Below, piece after piece: positions 30,799-39,965 of a DNA stretch of 64,000 nt. A model generated the notes under the pieces. The model worked only from the letters and a program-made list of their open reading frames with translations. It searched no databases and was not told the DNA's origin. Positions within the stretch are counted from its first letter, which is position 1, and the number at the start of each line of letters is the position of its first letter. The stretch lies in contig JAFZRY010000023.1 of the NCBI GenBank assembly GCA_017619615.1, positions 1 through 64,000 on the forward strand. Direction: 5' to 3'. The translations under genes and the position numbers were made by a program. The DNA is from Lachnospiraceae bacterium. Its GTDB lineage: Bacteria > Bacillota > Clostridia > Lachnospirales > Lachnospiraceae.

Positions 30799-33309
30799 AT
30801 GAGCCGATATCAATGCCCGATCTGCGGAAACCAGCAGGAATTCGGTCCGGAAAAAGCTTTCGGGTTCTGCTCGCGCTGCGGGACTAAACTGATGCTGCGC
30901 AAACCTGCGGCGCCGGAAGAACTGCCGGAGGAAAAAGCTCCGGAAATGCCTGCGGGACCCGCTCCGGAAGAACGTGAAAATACCGTCCCGGAAACGCCCG
31001 CCGTTCCGGAGACGCCGGAGGTTCCCGTGACCTCGCCGGCCCCGGAAGGCCCTGCCGCGCCGGAACCTGCCGCGCCGGAATCCCCCGCCCCGGAAGAACC
31101 CGCGGAGGAAGACTTCGTCCTCCCGAAGATCGCCATGACGGAGACCGGGAAGCTGGAGCACCTGGGCCACCTGGAAGAGGAGGCCCCGGAACCGGAACTC
31201 CCCCGGATCCCGCTGACGGAGACCGAGGAGATCGTGACCGAGGAAGAAGAGGAAGAAGAACGCGAAGAGGAGAACCGCGCCGGCCGCCGGAGAGGCGTGA
31301 TCACTGTCCTGTCGGTGCTGGCTGCCCTGGGCCTGCTCGCCGCAGCTTATTTCCTGTGGATCCGCCCCGCCGCGGATTACCGCATGTGTGAAACGCGCCG
31401 CCAGAACGGCCAGTACCAGGAGGCCATCGACGGCTTCCGGAAACTGGGAACCTACCGCGACAGCGCGCTCCAGGCCGAGCTCTGCTGGCTGGACAAGGCC
31501 GTGGCGGAGCTGCAGGCCGGCAAACTGGCGGATTCTGCCGCCTCCCTGGCGGAGGTGAGGAATTCCGCCATCGACACGTCCCTGTACGATGCCGTGGCCG
31601 GCTCGCACCTGCAGAAACTGCTGATTCAGGACCACGATTACGAAAAGGCGCTGGACGCCCTCGCGCAGCTGCCCGAAGGCCGCGTCAAGAGCCTGGACGC
31701 TTCCTTTGAAGCGGCTTTCCGCCGTTCCCTGGACCGCCGCGAATATGAAGAAGCGGCGGACGCGCTCGCCGGCTTTGAACCTTACCTGGTCGATCCGGAC
31801 CGCATCCTGGCCATGCTCGGCGACGAAGAGAAAACGCTCATGGACGCCGGCGACTACGCCCACGCCCTGGAACTTTCCCAGCAGTTCGCCGCCCTCCTGA
31901 CCGACCCGAAGGAGGACGTGACTGCCCGTTTCGACAGCTTCATGGAAGAGAGCGAATATTTCCGCGCGGCTGCCATGCTGGAAGTCTTCGAGCCGCAGAT
32001 CGGGAACCGGACCTATTACGAAAAAGCGATCGAGACCAAACTGCTCGAGATGATGGAAGCGCAGGAGGACGACGCCGTCATCGAAATGGCCTACGCCTTC
32101 CACGATTTCCGCAACCTGGACGTGACGGTCGCCGTCAAGTCGCTGGAATACCTGACCGAAAGCGGGAAAGCCAAAGACTGGCGCCGCGTGACGCAGATCC
32201 TGAGCCATTACACCGCCTACAACGACCGCCTGATCCCGGAGGTCGAAAGCATTTTCACCGACCTGCTGGATCAGGAAGCCTACGACGACGCGGAAGCTCT
32301 GATCGCGCAGCTGGACGACGACATGATCAACAAGAAAGACTGGCAGTACACGATGACCGAGCGCTGCCTTGAATCCCAAGACTGGGAACGCGCCAAGCGC
32401 CTGCTGGCGGAACTGGACGGCTACCGGGACAGCGATCAGATGGCCCGCGAAGTGATTTACCGGCAGATCCTGCAGCTCTGGGATGAAGGCCGCAACGAAG
32501 AAGCGGACCGCCTGATCGAGGAACTGGGCGACTCCGAGGAGAGCCGCGCGATCGTGCAGGAGGCCCGGCTGCGGGCCGCCCGCGCGCTGATCGACAAGGA
32601 ACTGCCCACGCCGGAGGAATTCCGGGAAGCCTACAGCACGCTGTACAGCATCCGCAGCCATGAAGGCGCGCCGGAGGAACTGACGCGCACGCTGGAGCGC
32701 TGGGCGGACGTCGTCCTGGTCAACGCAGACCGCCGCCCGTATCTGGAGGCCATGTCCGGCATGGGCTTCGTGTCCTCCGCCAACCGCATCCACATCTGCG
32801 AATACGTGGTCGCTAATACGCCGGCGCTGGCAGGCTGCCGCGACAACGGCGTCACCTGGATGATGACCGACGAATGGCTCCCCTACAACGTGTACCGCTT
32901 CCTGGAACTGGTGAGCGACGGTGCGGGCGTGACCCGCAGCTTCACGCAGTATGCGATGTCCATGGCCAAGGCCAACATCTCGTTCTCCCTCACCGACCTG
33001 TGGAACCTGTGGGATCTGCGGGCCGACATCCGGGATCTGAGCCGCAGCAACGATTACCTGATCTTCTTCCTGGCGGGCGCGTGGACGTCGGCGGACGGTT
33101 CCGCGACGCTGACCGTCAACCGGAACAACAAGGTGTTCGTGGTGGATTACCGCATTCCGCCGACCGTGGCGGGCGACGGCATCCGCGCGGAGAACTTCGG
33201 TCTGGCGTCCTACGCCGGCCGCCTCTGCAACATCACGATCGCGGGATTCAACACGATCCAACTGACCAACCTGGCCGACGGACGGACCTGGACCCTGACC
33301 CGTCCGTAA
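30799..33309 (+). CDS. Large zinc-ribbon, single-pass membrane protein with helical repeats
   Basis: The 836-residue protein begins with a zinc ribbon (C6-x2-C9 and C24-x2-C27). A Pro/Glu/Ala-rich linker follows (residues about 35-160), in which LPKIAMTET and LPRIPLTET form a repeated motif and a glutamate run ends the linker. A single membrane helix lies at about 166-188. The long outer part (190-720) is made of degenerate tetratricopeptide-like helical repeats (Y-x-x-A-x-x-x-L patterns), and a C-terminal strand-rich domain follows. The function is unknown. The topology suggests a cytosolic zinc ribbon linked to an extracellular scaffold. The long ORF upstream of 30799 is spurious; AAAGGAGAG and the promoter fix the start. 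Confidence 0.8.
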   Translation: MSRYQCPICGNQQEFGPEKAFGFCSRCGTKLMLRKPAAPEELPEEKAPEMPAGPAPEERENTVPETPAVPETPEVPVTSPAPEGPAAPEPAAPESPAPEEPAEEDFVLPKIAMTETGKLEHLGHLEEEAPEPELPRIPLTETEEIVTEEEEEEEREEENRAGRRRGVITVLSVLAALGLLAAAYFLWIRPAADYRMCETRRQNGQYQEAIDGFRKLGTYRDSALQAELCWLDKAVAELQAGKLADSAASLAEVRNSAIDTSLYDAVAGSHLQKLLIQDHDYEKALDALAQLPEGRVKSLDASFEAAFRRSLDRREYEEAADALAGFEPYLVDPDRILAMLGDEEKTLMDAGDYAHALELSQQFAALLTDPKEDVTARFDSFMEESEYFRAAAMLEVFEPQIGNRTYYEKAIETKLLEMMEAQEDDAVIEMAYAFHDFRNLDVTVAVKSLEYLTESGKAKDWRRVTQILSHYTAYNDRLIPEVESIFTDLLDQEAYDDAEALIAQLDDDMINKKDWQYTMTERCLESQDWERAKRLLAELDGYRDSDQMAREVIYRQILQLWDEGRNEEADRLIEELGDSEESRAIVQEARLRAARALIDKELPTPEEFREAYSTLYSIRSHEGAPEELTRTLERWADVVLVNADRRPYLEAMSGMGFVSSANRIHICEYVVANTPALAGCRDNGVTWMMTDEWLPYNVYRFLELVSDGAGVTRSFTQYAMSMAKANISFSLTDLWNLWDLRADIRDLSRSNDYLIFFLAGAWTSADGSATLTVNRNNKVFVVDYRIPPTVAGDGIRAENFGLASYAGRLCNITIAGFNTIQLTNLADGRTWTLTRP

Positions 33310-33336
33310 ACCAATCAACCCCGGTGAGGCGCTGAG

Positions 33337-34971
33337 ATGACCATTTTCAATGTAATGTCCTTCCTGGGCGGCGTGGGGCTTTTCCTGTACGGGATGACCA
33401 TCATGTCCTCGGGCCTCCGCAACGCGGCGGGCGACAAACTGCGCACCATTCTCGAAAAAGTGGCGGGCAACCGCGTGCTGGCCATCGTGATCGGCATCGT
33501 GGTGACCGTGCTGATCCAGAGTTCCTCGGCCACGGACATGATGGTGATCGGCTTCGTGGATTCGGGCCTGATGAACCTGCTTCAGGCCGTCGGCGTGATC
33601 ATGGGCGCCAATATCGGTACCACGGTGACCGCGCAGATCACGGCGTTCGACCTTGTGTCGTTCGCGCCGTTCATCCTGTTCCTGGGATGCATCCTGGCAG
33701 TGTTCGTGAAGAAGAACCTGGTGCAGAATGTCGGCCGCATCATCCTGGGCTTCGGCATGCTGTTCGTGGGCATCGGGATCTTAAAGGCGGCCATCGCGCC
33801 GCTGTCCCAGAGCCGGGAATTCGTGGACGCGCTGAGCCTGCTGTCCAATCCGGCGGCCGGCATCGTGTTCGGTTTCCTGTTCACGTCGCTGCTGCAGAGC
33901 TCGTCCTCGTCCATCGTCATTTTCCAGGCGTTCGCGTTCGAGGGGCTGCTGACGTACGAGCAGTGCGTGTTCCTGATCATCGGCGCCGCCGTCGGCTCGG
34001 TCACGCCGAACCTGCTGGCGTCCCTGACCACGGGCCGCAACGGGAAGCGCACCGCGCTGCTGAACCTGTATTTCAACCTGCTGCGGGCGATCCTGCTGAC
34101 GGTCATCGTGCTGGCGTGCCCGGTGGTGCTGGAATGGATCAAGGGCCTGTCGCCGAACGATATCGCGCGCCAGGTCGCGAATACGCATACGATCTTCGCG
34201 ATCTTCGCGGTGCTGGTCATCGCGCCGGTCTCCTCGCTGCTGGTAAAACTCGCGCAGAAAACGCTGCCGATGCTGCCCGCGGAGATGCAGGCGCTGGAAG
34301 ACCGGCGGCTCAAATATCTGGCGCACGTCGGGCCGCGCAGCATCCCGGCTGTCGCGATGCGCCAGGCCTCGCTGGAAGTCACCCGCATGGGCCGCTTTGC
34401 CCGGGAGAACCTGGACACGGCGCTGACCTATTTCTTCGACACGTCGCAGCAGACGCTGTTTGACAAGGTGGAGGAACGGGAAGAGACCATCGACTACCTG
34501 AACAAGGTGATAGAAGACAAACTGGTGGAACTGCGCGCACTGCCGCTTTCGGACCGCGACGTGTTCCGGCTTTCGCGCATGGTGCTGGTGGTCGCCAATA
34601 TTGAGCGTATCGGCGACTATGCGGAGAACATCATTGAATTCGGGGAGCGGATGAAAAACGCCAAAGTCTCTTTGTCGGAAGAGGCGGGAAAGGAACTGCA
34701 CCGCATGAAGGACGCGGTGCTCCTTACGATCGACATGGCGCTGGATATTTTCGAGGGGGAACGCTTCGACCGGCTGCCTGAGATCGAGGCGGTGGAGGAC
34801 CAGGTGGACGACATGGCGGAACGCTACGTCCAGAATCACGTGGAGCGCCTGATGCAGGGCATCTGCGACCCGCTCAGCGGCGTGATCTTCGCGGACATGT
34901 GCACGAACCTGGAACGCTGCAGCGACCAGGCCATCAACATCGCGACGTCGCTGCTGCACAAGGAAGAGTAA
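33337..34971 (+). CDS. Na/Pi cotransporter family protein with PhoU-like domain
   Basis: The 544-residue protein has an N-terminal membrane domain with the inverted repeat typical of Na/Pi cotransporters. The first half carries VLIQSSSATDMMVIGF near residue 58, and the second carries SLLQSSSSSIVIFQAF near residue 187. Each QSSS motif contributes to sodium and phosphate binding. From about residue 340 the C-terminus is a cytosolic PhoU-like helical domain (FARENLDTALTYF, IERIGDYAENI, CSDQAINIA). It probably imports phosphate under Na+ gradient or modulates phosphate signalling. It follows the zinc-ribbon gene by 27 bases. Confidence 0.9.
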   Translation: MTIFNVMSFLGGVGLFLYGMTIMSSGLRNAAGDKLRTILEKVAGNRVLAIVIGIVVTVLIQSSSATDMMVIGFVDSGLMNLLQAVGVIMGANIGTTVTAQITAFDLVSFAPFILFLGCILAVFVKKNLVQNVGRIILGFGMLFVGIGILKAAIAPLSQSREFVDALSLLSNPAAGIVFGFLFTSLLQSSSSSIVIFQAFAFEGLLTYEQCVFLIIGAAVGSVTPNLLASLTTGRNGKRTALLNLYFNLLRAILLTVIVLACPVVLEWIKGLSPNDIARQVANTHTIFAIFAVLVIAPVSSLLVKLAQKTLPMLPAEMQALEDRRLKYLAHVGPRSIPAVAMRQASLEVTRMGRFARENLDTALTYFFDTSQQTLFDKVEEREETIDYLNKVIEDKLVELRALPLSDRDVFRLSRMVLVVANIERIGDYAENIIEFGERMKNAKVSLSEEAGKELHRMKDAVLLTIDMALDIFEGERFDRLPEIEAVEDQVDDMAERYVQNHVERLMQGICDPLSGVIFADMCTNLERCSDQAINIATSLLHKEE

Positions 34972-34985
34972 AGAAAAGGGTCAAA

Positions 34986-35026
34986 AAAAAAAGAATGCGG
35001 GATCCGCCTTACGGCAGGATCCCGTA
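34986..35026. terminator. Terminator shared by the Na/Pi and GH3-like genes
   Basis: CGGGATCC (34998-35005) pairs with GGATCCCG (35017-35024), and the stem extends inward with GCC/GGC. On the minus strand a long T-run follows (the A-run 34983-34992). It overlaps the last codons of the GH3-like gene, so it serves chiefly that gene, and weakly the plus strand. Confidence 0.7.
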
Positions 35027-36451
35027 TTTGATTTTCAGCATCAGGATGCGGAGCAGGCTTTCGTCCACGCGGGCGGCGGAGAGGCGGCCGGCCTGCAGGG
35101 CTTCGGCCAGGTAGTCCGCGCAGGCGCCGAGCGTTTCCGGATCGCCGGCCGGGCAGAAGAGGAGGTCGCAGCCCGCGTTCAGGGCTTTCAGGCAGGCCTC
35201 GCCGGCGGACAGGGAGGAAGCCGCCGCGGCGTCTGCCAGGTTGTCCGTGATGATGACGCCGTCAAAGGCCAGCCCGTTCCGCAGCAGGTCGGTCACGATG
35301 CGGCGGGAGAAGACGGCCGGTTCCAGCGGATCCGCCTCCGGGACCGACAGATAAGCGGTCATGACGAGGTCCGCGCCGGCTTCGATGCCGGCCAGGAACG
35401 GCAGGAATTCTTCTTCCCGGAGTTGGTCTGGCGTTTTGTTGACGGCGGGGATGCCCCCTTCCGTCTCCGGCGCGGCGGCCCCGTATCCCGGGAAATGCTT
35501 CAGCGTGCAGATGACGCCGCCTTCGTGAAAGCCTTTGACGGCGGCGGCGATCAGGGCGGCGGTCTTGGCGAAATCGTCGCCGTAGGCGCGCTCGCCGATC
35601 ACTTTGTTCTCGGGTTCGGTCCAGACGTCCGCGACCGGCGCGAGATCCAGATTGAAGCCGTACTGACGGATGTCCGTTGCCAGCGTCAGCGCGTTGGTGC
35701 GGGCTTTTTCAATACCGTCGCCGCGGTAGGTGAACATGTTTTTAACGGGCGTCGTCCCGATGGTCCGGATCAGGCAGCTGGCCCGGCCGCCTTCCTCCTC
35801 CACGCAGATGAACAGCGGGAGAACGGAGGCCTTCTGATGGCCTTCCACCAGCGCGGTCAGCTGCTCGGCGTTCTCCATGTTCTGCGCCTGATACACGAGG
35901 CCGGACACCGGATAGGCCGAGAGCTTCAGGCCGTCCGGCGTGGTGGCCGGATTCTCCAGGCAGATGGCTTCCGGCGCCACGATCATGAGCTGGAAGAGGC
36001 GGGTGCGGGTGTCCATCTGCGCCAGATAGGCGGCGGCGCGCTCGCGGAGGGAGAGGAGCGAGGGGTCTTCCGTGGAGGCCGGTTCAGTGGGCTGCGCCGT
36101 GACGTCCGGGTCGGAGGCGGAGGGGTCTCCCGAGGTGGGGTAGTCGGTGACGATGTAGCGGGTCGTTGTCGTAGGCGCGGTCTCCGAAGTCGGGGCCGCG
36201 GTGGACGGGACGGAGGCGGTGGCGGGGACGGAGTCCGTCGGCGAGGAGGCTGTTGTCGTGACAGGGACGGCGGTCGTCGGCGCGTCCGGGGAGATCGTCG
36301 GCGCCGCGGTGGTCTGACCGGCGGCGGTGCTTGCCTCCGGGAGGCCTCCGGGCACGGTGGGCAGCGTGGGGTCCTGCTTTTTCCCGCAGCCTGCGAGCAG
36401 CAGGAGCGCGGCGAGCAGGAGCGTCAGGACTGTATGGGGAATGCGGCGCAT
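35009..36451 (-). CDS. Glycoside hydrolase family 3-like lipoprotein
   Basis: The 480-residue protein has a signal peptide with lipobox LLAGC (Cys near residue 22), then a Thr/Pro/Ala-rich linker (residues about 30-120). The remaining part is a GH3 N-terminal-type TIM barrel with FICVEEEGGRASCL, LDLAPVADVW, TLKHFPGYGA and GVIITDNLAD. The last contains the expected nucleophile Asp. The histidine/aspartate loop that usually follows KHFPG in NagZ-type enzymes (D-S/T-H) is replaced by AAAPETEGG, so the general acid/base is missing or changed. A wall-associated role is likely; hydrolase activity is uncertain. AAGGAGAACCCC precedes the ATG. Confidence 0.8.
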   Translation of the reverse strand: MRRIPHTVLTLLLAALLLLAGCGKKQDPTLPTVPGGLPEASTAAGQTTAAPTISPDAPTTAVPVTTTASSPTDSVPATASVPSTAAPTSETAPTTTTRYIVTDYPTSGDPSASDPDVTAQPTEPASTEDPSLLSLRERAAAYLAQMDTRTRLFQLMIVAPEAICLENPATTPDGLKLSAYPVSGLVYQAQNMENAEQLTALVEGHQKASVLPLFICVEEEGGRASCLIRTIGTTPVKNMFTYRGDGIEKARTNALTLATDIRQYGFNLDLAPVADVWTEPENKVIGERAYGDDFAKTAALIAAAVKGFHEGGVICTLKHFPGYGAAAPETEGGIPAVNKTPDQLREEEFLPFLAGIEAGADLVMTAYLSVPEADPLEPAVFSRRIVTDLLRNGLAFDGVIITDNLADAAAASSLSAGEACLKALNAGCDLLFCPAGDPETLGACADYLAEALQAGRLSAARVDESLLRILMLKIKYGILP

Positions 36452-36544
36452 GGGGTTCTCCTTATTGATGATCGCGAAAAGAGGCTTACTTTGCGTTCAT
36501 TATAAAAAAACAATGCATAAAAAGCAAGGACCGCCGCGAAAAAC

Positions 36545-36573
36545 TTGACGGCGGATGATCCATCGGCTATACT
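36545..36573 (+). promoter_or_regulatory. Promoter of prfC
   Basis: TTGACG (36545-36550), a 17-base spacer and TATACT (36568-36573) lie about 65 bases upstream of the prfC start and fit a sigma-A promoter well. Confidence 0.65.
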
Positions 36574-36639
36574 CTATCTGGTAGTTGCGGTATAACTGCC
36601 TGCCATATATTGCCCTTACGGGCTATCAGGAGAGTCAAA

Positions 36640-38223
36640 ATGCCTCTGGCTGACGAAATCAGAAGAAGACGGACCTTTGCCATCATTTCCCACCCGGATG
36701 CGGGCAAGACCACGCTCACGGAGAAGTTCCTGCTGTACGGCGGCGCCATCAACCTGGCCGGCTCCGTGAAGGGCCGCAAGACCGCGCGTCACGCCGTGTC
36801 GGACTGGATGGAGATCGAAAAGGAGAGAGGAATCTCCGTGACCAGCTCCGTCCTGCAGTTCCAGTATGGCGGCCTCTGCGTCAACATCCTGGACACGCCC
36901 GGCCACCAGGACTTTTCGGAGGACACCTACCGCACGCTGATGGCGGCGGACTCCGCGGTCATGGTGATCGACGCGTCCAAGGGCGTGGAAGCCCAGACCA
37001 TCAAACTGTTCAAAGTCTGCGTGATGCGGCACATCCCGATCTTCACGTTCATCAATAAACTGGACCGCGAGGCGAAGGACCCCTTCGAACTCCTGGACGA
37101 CATCGAGCGCGTCCTGGGCATCGCCACCTGCCCCGTGAACTGGCCGATGGGCTCCGGCAAATCCTTCAAGGGCATCTACGAGCGCGACAAAAAGCAGATC
37201 ACCACGTTCAAGGCGGAAGGCTCCGGCCAGCGCGAGATCGCGACGGAGATCCTGGATCCCGCCTCGCCCGAAGCCCGCGAAAAACTGGGCAACCCGGCCA
37301 TGGACCAGCTGGAGGAAGACCTCGAAATGCTGGACGCGGTCGCGGAAATGGATGAGGAAGCCGTGGCGGCGGGCCTGCTGAGCCCGGTGTTCTTCGGCTC
37401 CGCGCTGACTAACTTCGGCGTGCAGATCTTCCTGGAGCATTTCCTGGAAATGTCGCCGGCGCCGGGGCTGCGCGAATCCTCCAAGGGGATCATCGACCCG
37501 GCCGAAGAGCCGTTTTCGGCCTTCGTGTTCAAGATCCAGGCCAACATGAACAAGGCGCACCGCGACCGCATCGCGTTCATGCGCATCGCGTCCGGCCGCT
37601 ACGAGGCGGGCATGGAAGTGAACCACGTGCAGGGCGGGCGGAAGATCCGCCTGTCGCAGTCCACGCAGATGATGGCGCAGGAGCGGACGCTGGTGGAGGA
37701 GGCCTACGCGGGCGATATCATCGGCGTGTTCGACCCGGGCGTCTTCTCCATCGGCGACACGCTGTGCCTGTCGGAGGAGAAGTTCACGTATGAAGGGATC
37801 CCGACGTTCGCGCCGGAGCATTTCGCGCGCCTGCGGCAGATCGACACGATGAAGCGCAAGCAGTTCATCAAGGGCGTGGAGCAGATCGCGCAGGAAGGCG
37901 CCATCCAGATCTTCCAGGAGATGCGCGGCGGCATGGAGGAGATCATCGTCGGCGTCGTCGGCGTCCTGCAGTTCGACGTCCTGATGTTCCGCCTGAAGAA
38001 CGAATACAACGTGGAGGCGGGCCTCGACGTCCTGCCTTACGAATACATCCGCTGGATCGAAAGCGACACCGACCCCGAGACCATCCAGGGCACCTCGGAC
38101 ATGAAGCGCGTCTGCGACCTCAAGGGCCGCCCGCTGCTGCTCTTCATCAACAGCTGGAGCCCTAAAATGGTCCTGGACCGCAACCCGGGGCTGGTGCTGT
38201 CGGAATTCGGAAACAATACGTAA
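36640..38223 (+). CDS. prfC: Peptide chain release factor 3
   Basis: RF3 is the GTPase that recycles class I release factors from the ribosome. The 527-residue sequence has the G1 loop SHPDAGKTT near residues 17-25, the RF3-type RHAVSDWMEIEKERGISVTSS switch region, G3 LDTPGHQDFSEDT and G4 INKLDREA. The usual domains II and III follow. The split into RF3 rather than EF-G or TetM is supported by WMEIEKERGISVTS and the length. The start at 36640 follows TCAGGAGAGTCAAA. In-frame codons upstream lack an RBS. Confidence 0.95.
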   Translation: MPLADEIRRRRTFAIISHPDAGKTTLTEKFLLYGGAINLAGSVKGRKTARHAVSDWMEIEKERGISVTSSVLQFQYGGLCVNILDTPGHQDFSEDTYRTLMAADSAVMVIDASKGVEAQTIKLFKVCVMRHIPIFTFINKLDREAKDPFELLDDIERVLGIATCPVNWPMGSGKSFKGIYERDKKQITTFKAEGSGQREIATEILDPASPEAREKLGNPAMDQLEEDLEMLDAVAEMDEEAVAAGLLSPVFFGSALTNFGVQIFLEHFLEMSPAPGLRESSKGIIDPAEEPFSAFVFKIQANMNKAHRDRIAFMRIASGRYEAGMEVNHVQGGRKIRLSQSTQMMAQERTLVEEAYAGDIIGVFDPGVFSIGDTLCLSEEKFTYEGIPTFAPEHFARLRQIDTMKRKQFIKGVEQIAQEGAIQIFQEMRGGMEEIIVGVVGVLQFDVLMFRLKNEYNVEAGLDVLPYEYIRWIESDTDPETIQGTSDMKRVCDLKGRPLLLFINSWSPKMVLDRNPGLVLSEFGNNT

Positions 38224-38270
38224 CAGGGCGTTTGCCCGGAATAAACGGGGCCGCTGCCCCCTCAAAAACG

Positions 38271-38296
38271 TAGGGGCCGTTGTTTGGGCGGCCCGG
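38271..38296. repeat. Palindromic intergenic repeat, family B (GGGGCCGTTG type), copy 1
   Basis: TAGGGGCCGTTGTTTGGGCGGCCC has GGGCCG (38274-38279) paired with CGGCCC (38289-38294). The leading TAGGGGCCGTTGT matches copies at 41.8 and 48.7 kb. It lies between prfC and nrdR. Confidence 0.65.
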
Positions 38297-38312
38297 AAAA
38301 AGGAGAAAACCC

Positions 38313-38762
38313 ATGAAATGTCCTTACTGCGGCGCGGAAGACACCAAGGTGACGGATTCCCGTCCCTCCGATAAAAGCATCCGCCGGCGGCGCGTCTGCA
38401 CCGTCTGCGACATGCGCTTCACCACCTACGAACGCGTGGAGGAAGTCCCGCTGATGGTGGTCAAAAAAGACGGCGTCCGCGAGGAATTCGACCGTGCCAA
38501 GATCGAGCGCGGCATCATGCGCGCCTGCCACAAGCGCCCGGTCTCCGCGGACCAGATCTCCCGAATCGTGGACGAGATCGAAAACGAGCTGACCTCCCGC
38601 GCGGAACGCGAAGTCCCCAGCAACGTGATCGGCGAGATGGTCATGAATAAACTGGCCGTCACGGACGATGTCGCCTACGTGCGCTTCGCCTCCGTCTACC
38701 GCGAATTCAAGGACGTCAAGACCTTCGTGCAGGAGATCGCCAAACTGGACAGCTTAAAATGA
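38313..38762 (+). CDS. nrdR: Transcriptional repressor NrdR
   Basis: NrdR senses ATP/dATP and represses ribonucleotide reductase genes. The 149-residue protein has the N-terminal zinc ribbon CPYCGAEDTKVTDSRP and RRRVCTVCDMRFTTYE, with four cysteines. The ATP-cone domain follows from about residue 48 (MVVKKDGVREEFDRAKIERGI). Length and order are standard. AAAGGAGAAAACCC precedes the ATG at 38313. The longer upstream frame is spurious. Its stop overlaps the next start by four bases. Confidence 0.96.
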   Translation: MKCPYCGAEDTKVTDSRPSDKSIRRRRVCTVCDMRFTTYERVEEVPLMVVKKDGVREEFDRAKIERGIMRACHKRPVSADQISRIVDEIENELTSRAEREVPSNVIGEMVMNKLAVTDDVAYVRFASVYREFKDVKTFVQEIAKLDSLK

Positions 38763-39274
38763 GCCTGCTGCAGCGCTTTTTCCCGGACTACCATCTGTCG
38801 TCCGTCTATGACCTGACGCCGGAGTGGGTGGCGGATCACGGCTTCCGCGCCCTGATCCTGGACATCGACAACACGCTGGTGTCCCCGAACGCCCCCGCGG
38901 ACGCCGCCGCGCGCGCTTTTGCCGCGCGCATGCGGGCCGCCGGCATCGCCTGCCTGGTCCTCTCCAACAACGGCGAGGAACGCGCCCGCAGTTTTGCCGC
39001 CGACCTGGACTGGCTCTACCTGGCGAAGGCGAAAAAGCCCCGCCCGGAAGGCTTCCGCAAGGCAATGGAACTGCTGCGCGCAGACCCTTCCTCGACTCTC
39101 GTCGTCGGCGACCAGTTCTTCACCGACATTTACGGCGCCCACCGCGCCTCCCTCCCCGCCCTCCTCGTCGACGCCCTTGACCCCGCTCACGAACAGCCCT
39201 TCGTCCGCGTTAAGCGCGTCCTCGAACGCCCCCTCCGCTGCGCCTGGCGCCGCACCCTGAAACCGGGCCGCTGA
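38759..39274 (+). CDS. YqeG family HAD IIIA-type phosphatase
   Basis: The 171-residue protein matches the YqeG/GEP4-like HAD subfamily. It opens SLLQRFFPDYHLSSVYDLTP, has motif I ALILDIDNTLVSPN near residue 38, motif II LSNNGEER near residue 72, the lysine of AKKPRPEGF near 96 and the acidic GDQFFTDIYGA near 120. Relatives of this family dephosphorylate phosphatidylglycerophosphate in some organisms; the activity here is not established. It is translationally coupled to nrdR (ATGA). A long palindromic terminator follows directly. Confidence 0.9.
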   Translation: MSLLQRFFPDYHLSSVYDLTPEWVADHGFRALILDIDNTLVSPNAPADAAARAFAARMRAAGIACLVLSNNGEERARSFAADLDWLYLAKAKKPRPEGFRKAMELLRADPSSTLVVGDQFFTDIYGAHRASLPALLVDALDPAHEQPFVRVKRVLERPLRCAWRRTLKPGR

Positions 39275-39280
39275 GAAACC

Positions 39281-39378
39281 GGGCCACTGAGGGACGGTTC
39301 TTTCCGGCAGTGCCATTTGGGGACGGTTCCTTCCGGCAGTGCCACCTGGAACCGTCCCTCAGTGGCCCTGTTTTTTTT
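39281..39378 (+). terminator. Long palindromic terminator built on repeat family A, copy 2
   Basis: A perfect 20-bp inverted repeat (39281-39300 with 39349-39368) is followed by a run of eight T. The loop holds a second GGGGACGGTTC and two tandem copies of TTCCGGCAGTGCCA. It is the longest hairpin of the window and ends the prfC-nrdR-yqeG run. Confidence 0.85.
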
Positions 39379-39453
39379 CTGTCTGATGTCCCATTTTGCC
39401 GTTTTTCCGTGTTATATAGATAGAGGCACAAAAAACTACCTGCGAGGCAAAAG

Positions 39454-39963
39454 ATGCTTTTCGTACCGACGGATCTGAATGACGACGATATCCCGCTGTT
39501 CACGGACATCTACCGGCTGAACGTCAGCTGGATGCTCCGGCATGCGGATGCGATCCTGAAGAACCGGCAGGATGCGGAGGATGCGGTGCAGGAGTGCTTT
39601 CTGTATCTGGCGAACCATTTCCACTATGTGCGGGGGAAGGACGAAAAGTCCGTGCGGAGCGCGCTGACGGTGCTGGTCAAAAGCCGGAGCCTGAATCTGA
39701 TCCGCAGCCGGAAGGACACGGTGGATCTGGAGGAGGCGGAGATCAGCTGTCCGGGCGACGAGGTGCGGATCCTGCAGGGGATGGCACTGGAAGAGGCGGT
39801 CGCGGCGCTGCCGCCGGCGCAGCGGGAGGTGTTCGTCCTGCATGCGGCGGACGGGTACAGCCTGTGGGAGATCGCAGGGCTGCAGCAGGTGAAATACGAC
39901 GCGGTGCGCAAGAACTGGCAGCGGGCCAGACAGGCCCTGAAGCAATATCTGGACGGGGTGTGA
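39454..39963 (+). CDS. ECF-type RNA polymerase sigma factor
   Basis: The 169-residue protein has the two ECF domains. Sigma region 2 runs from about residue 18 to 80 and includes the conserved NRQDAEDAVQECFLYL. Region 4 begins with EEAVAALPPAQREVFVLHAADGYSLWEIAGL near residue 112 and is followed by the recognition helix YDAVRKNWQRARQALK. The next gene, starting two bases after its stop, encodes a DUF4367 anti-sigma-type membrane protein. The gene therefore forms a sigma/anti-sigma pair. The signal is unknown. Confidence 0.9.
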   Translation: MLFVPTDLNDDDIPLFTDIYRLNVSWMLRHADAILKNRQDAEDAVQECFLYLANHFHYVRGKDEKSVRSALTVLVKSRSLNLIRSRKDTVDLEEAEISCPGDEVRILQGMALEEAVAALPPAQREVFVLHAADGYSLWEIAGLQQVKYDAVRKNWQRARQALKQYLDGV

Positions 39964-39965
39964 AC

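Noticed and set aside
30775-33318. An 847-codon antisense ORF opposite the zinc-ribbon protein
   Set aside because: The sense strand has promoter, RBS, zinc ribbon and membrane helix; the antisense product is low complexity.
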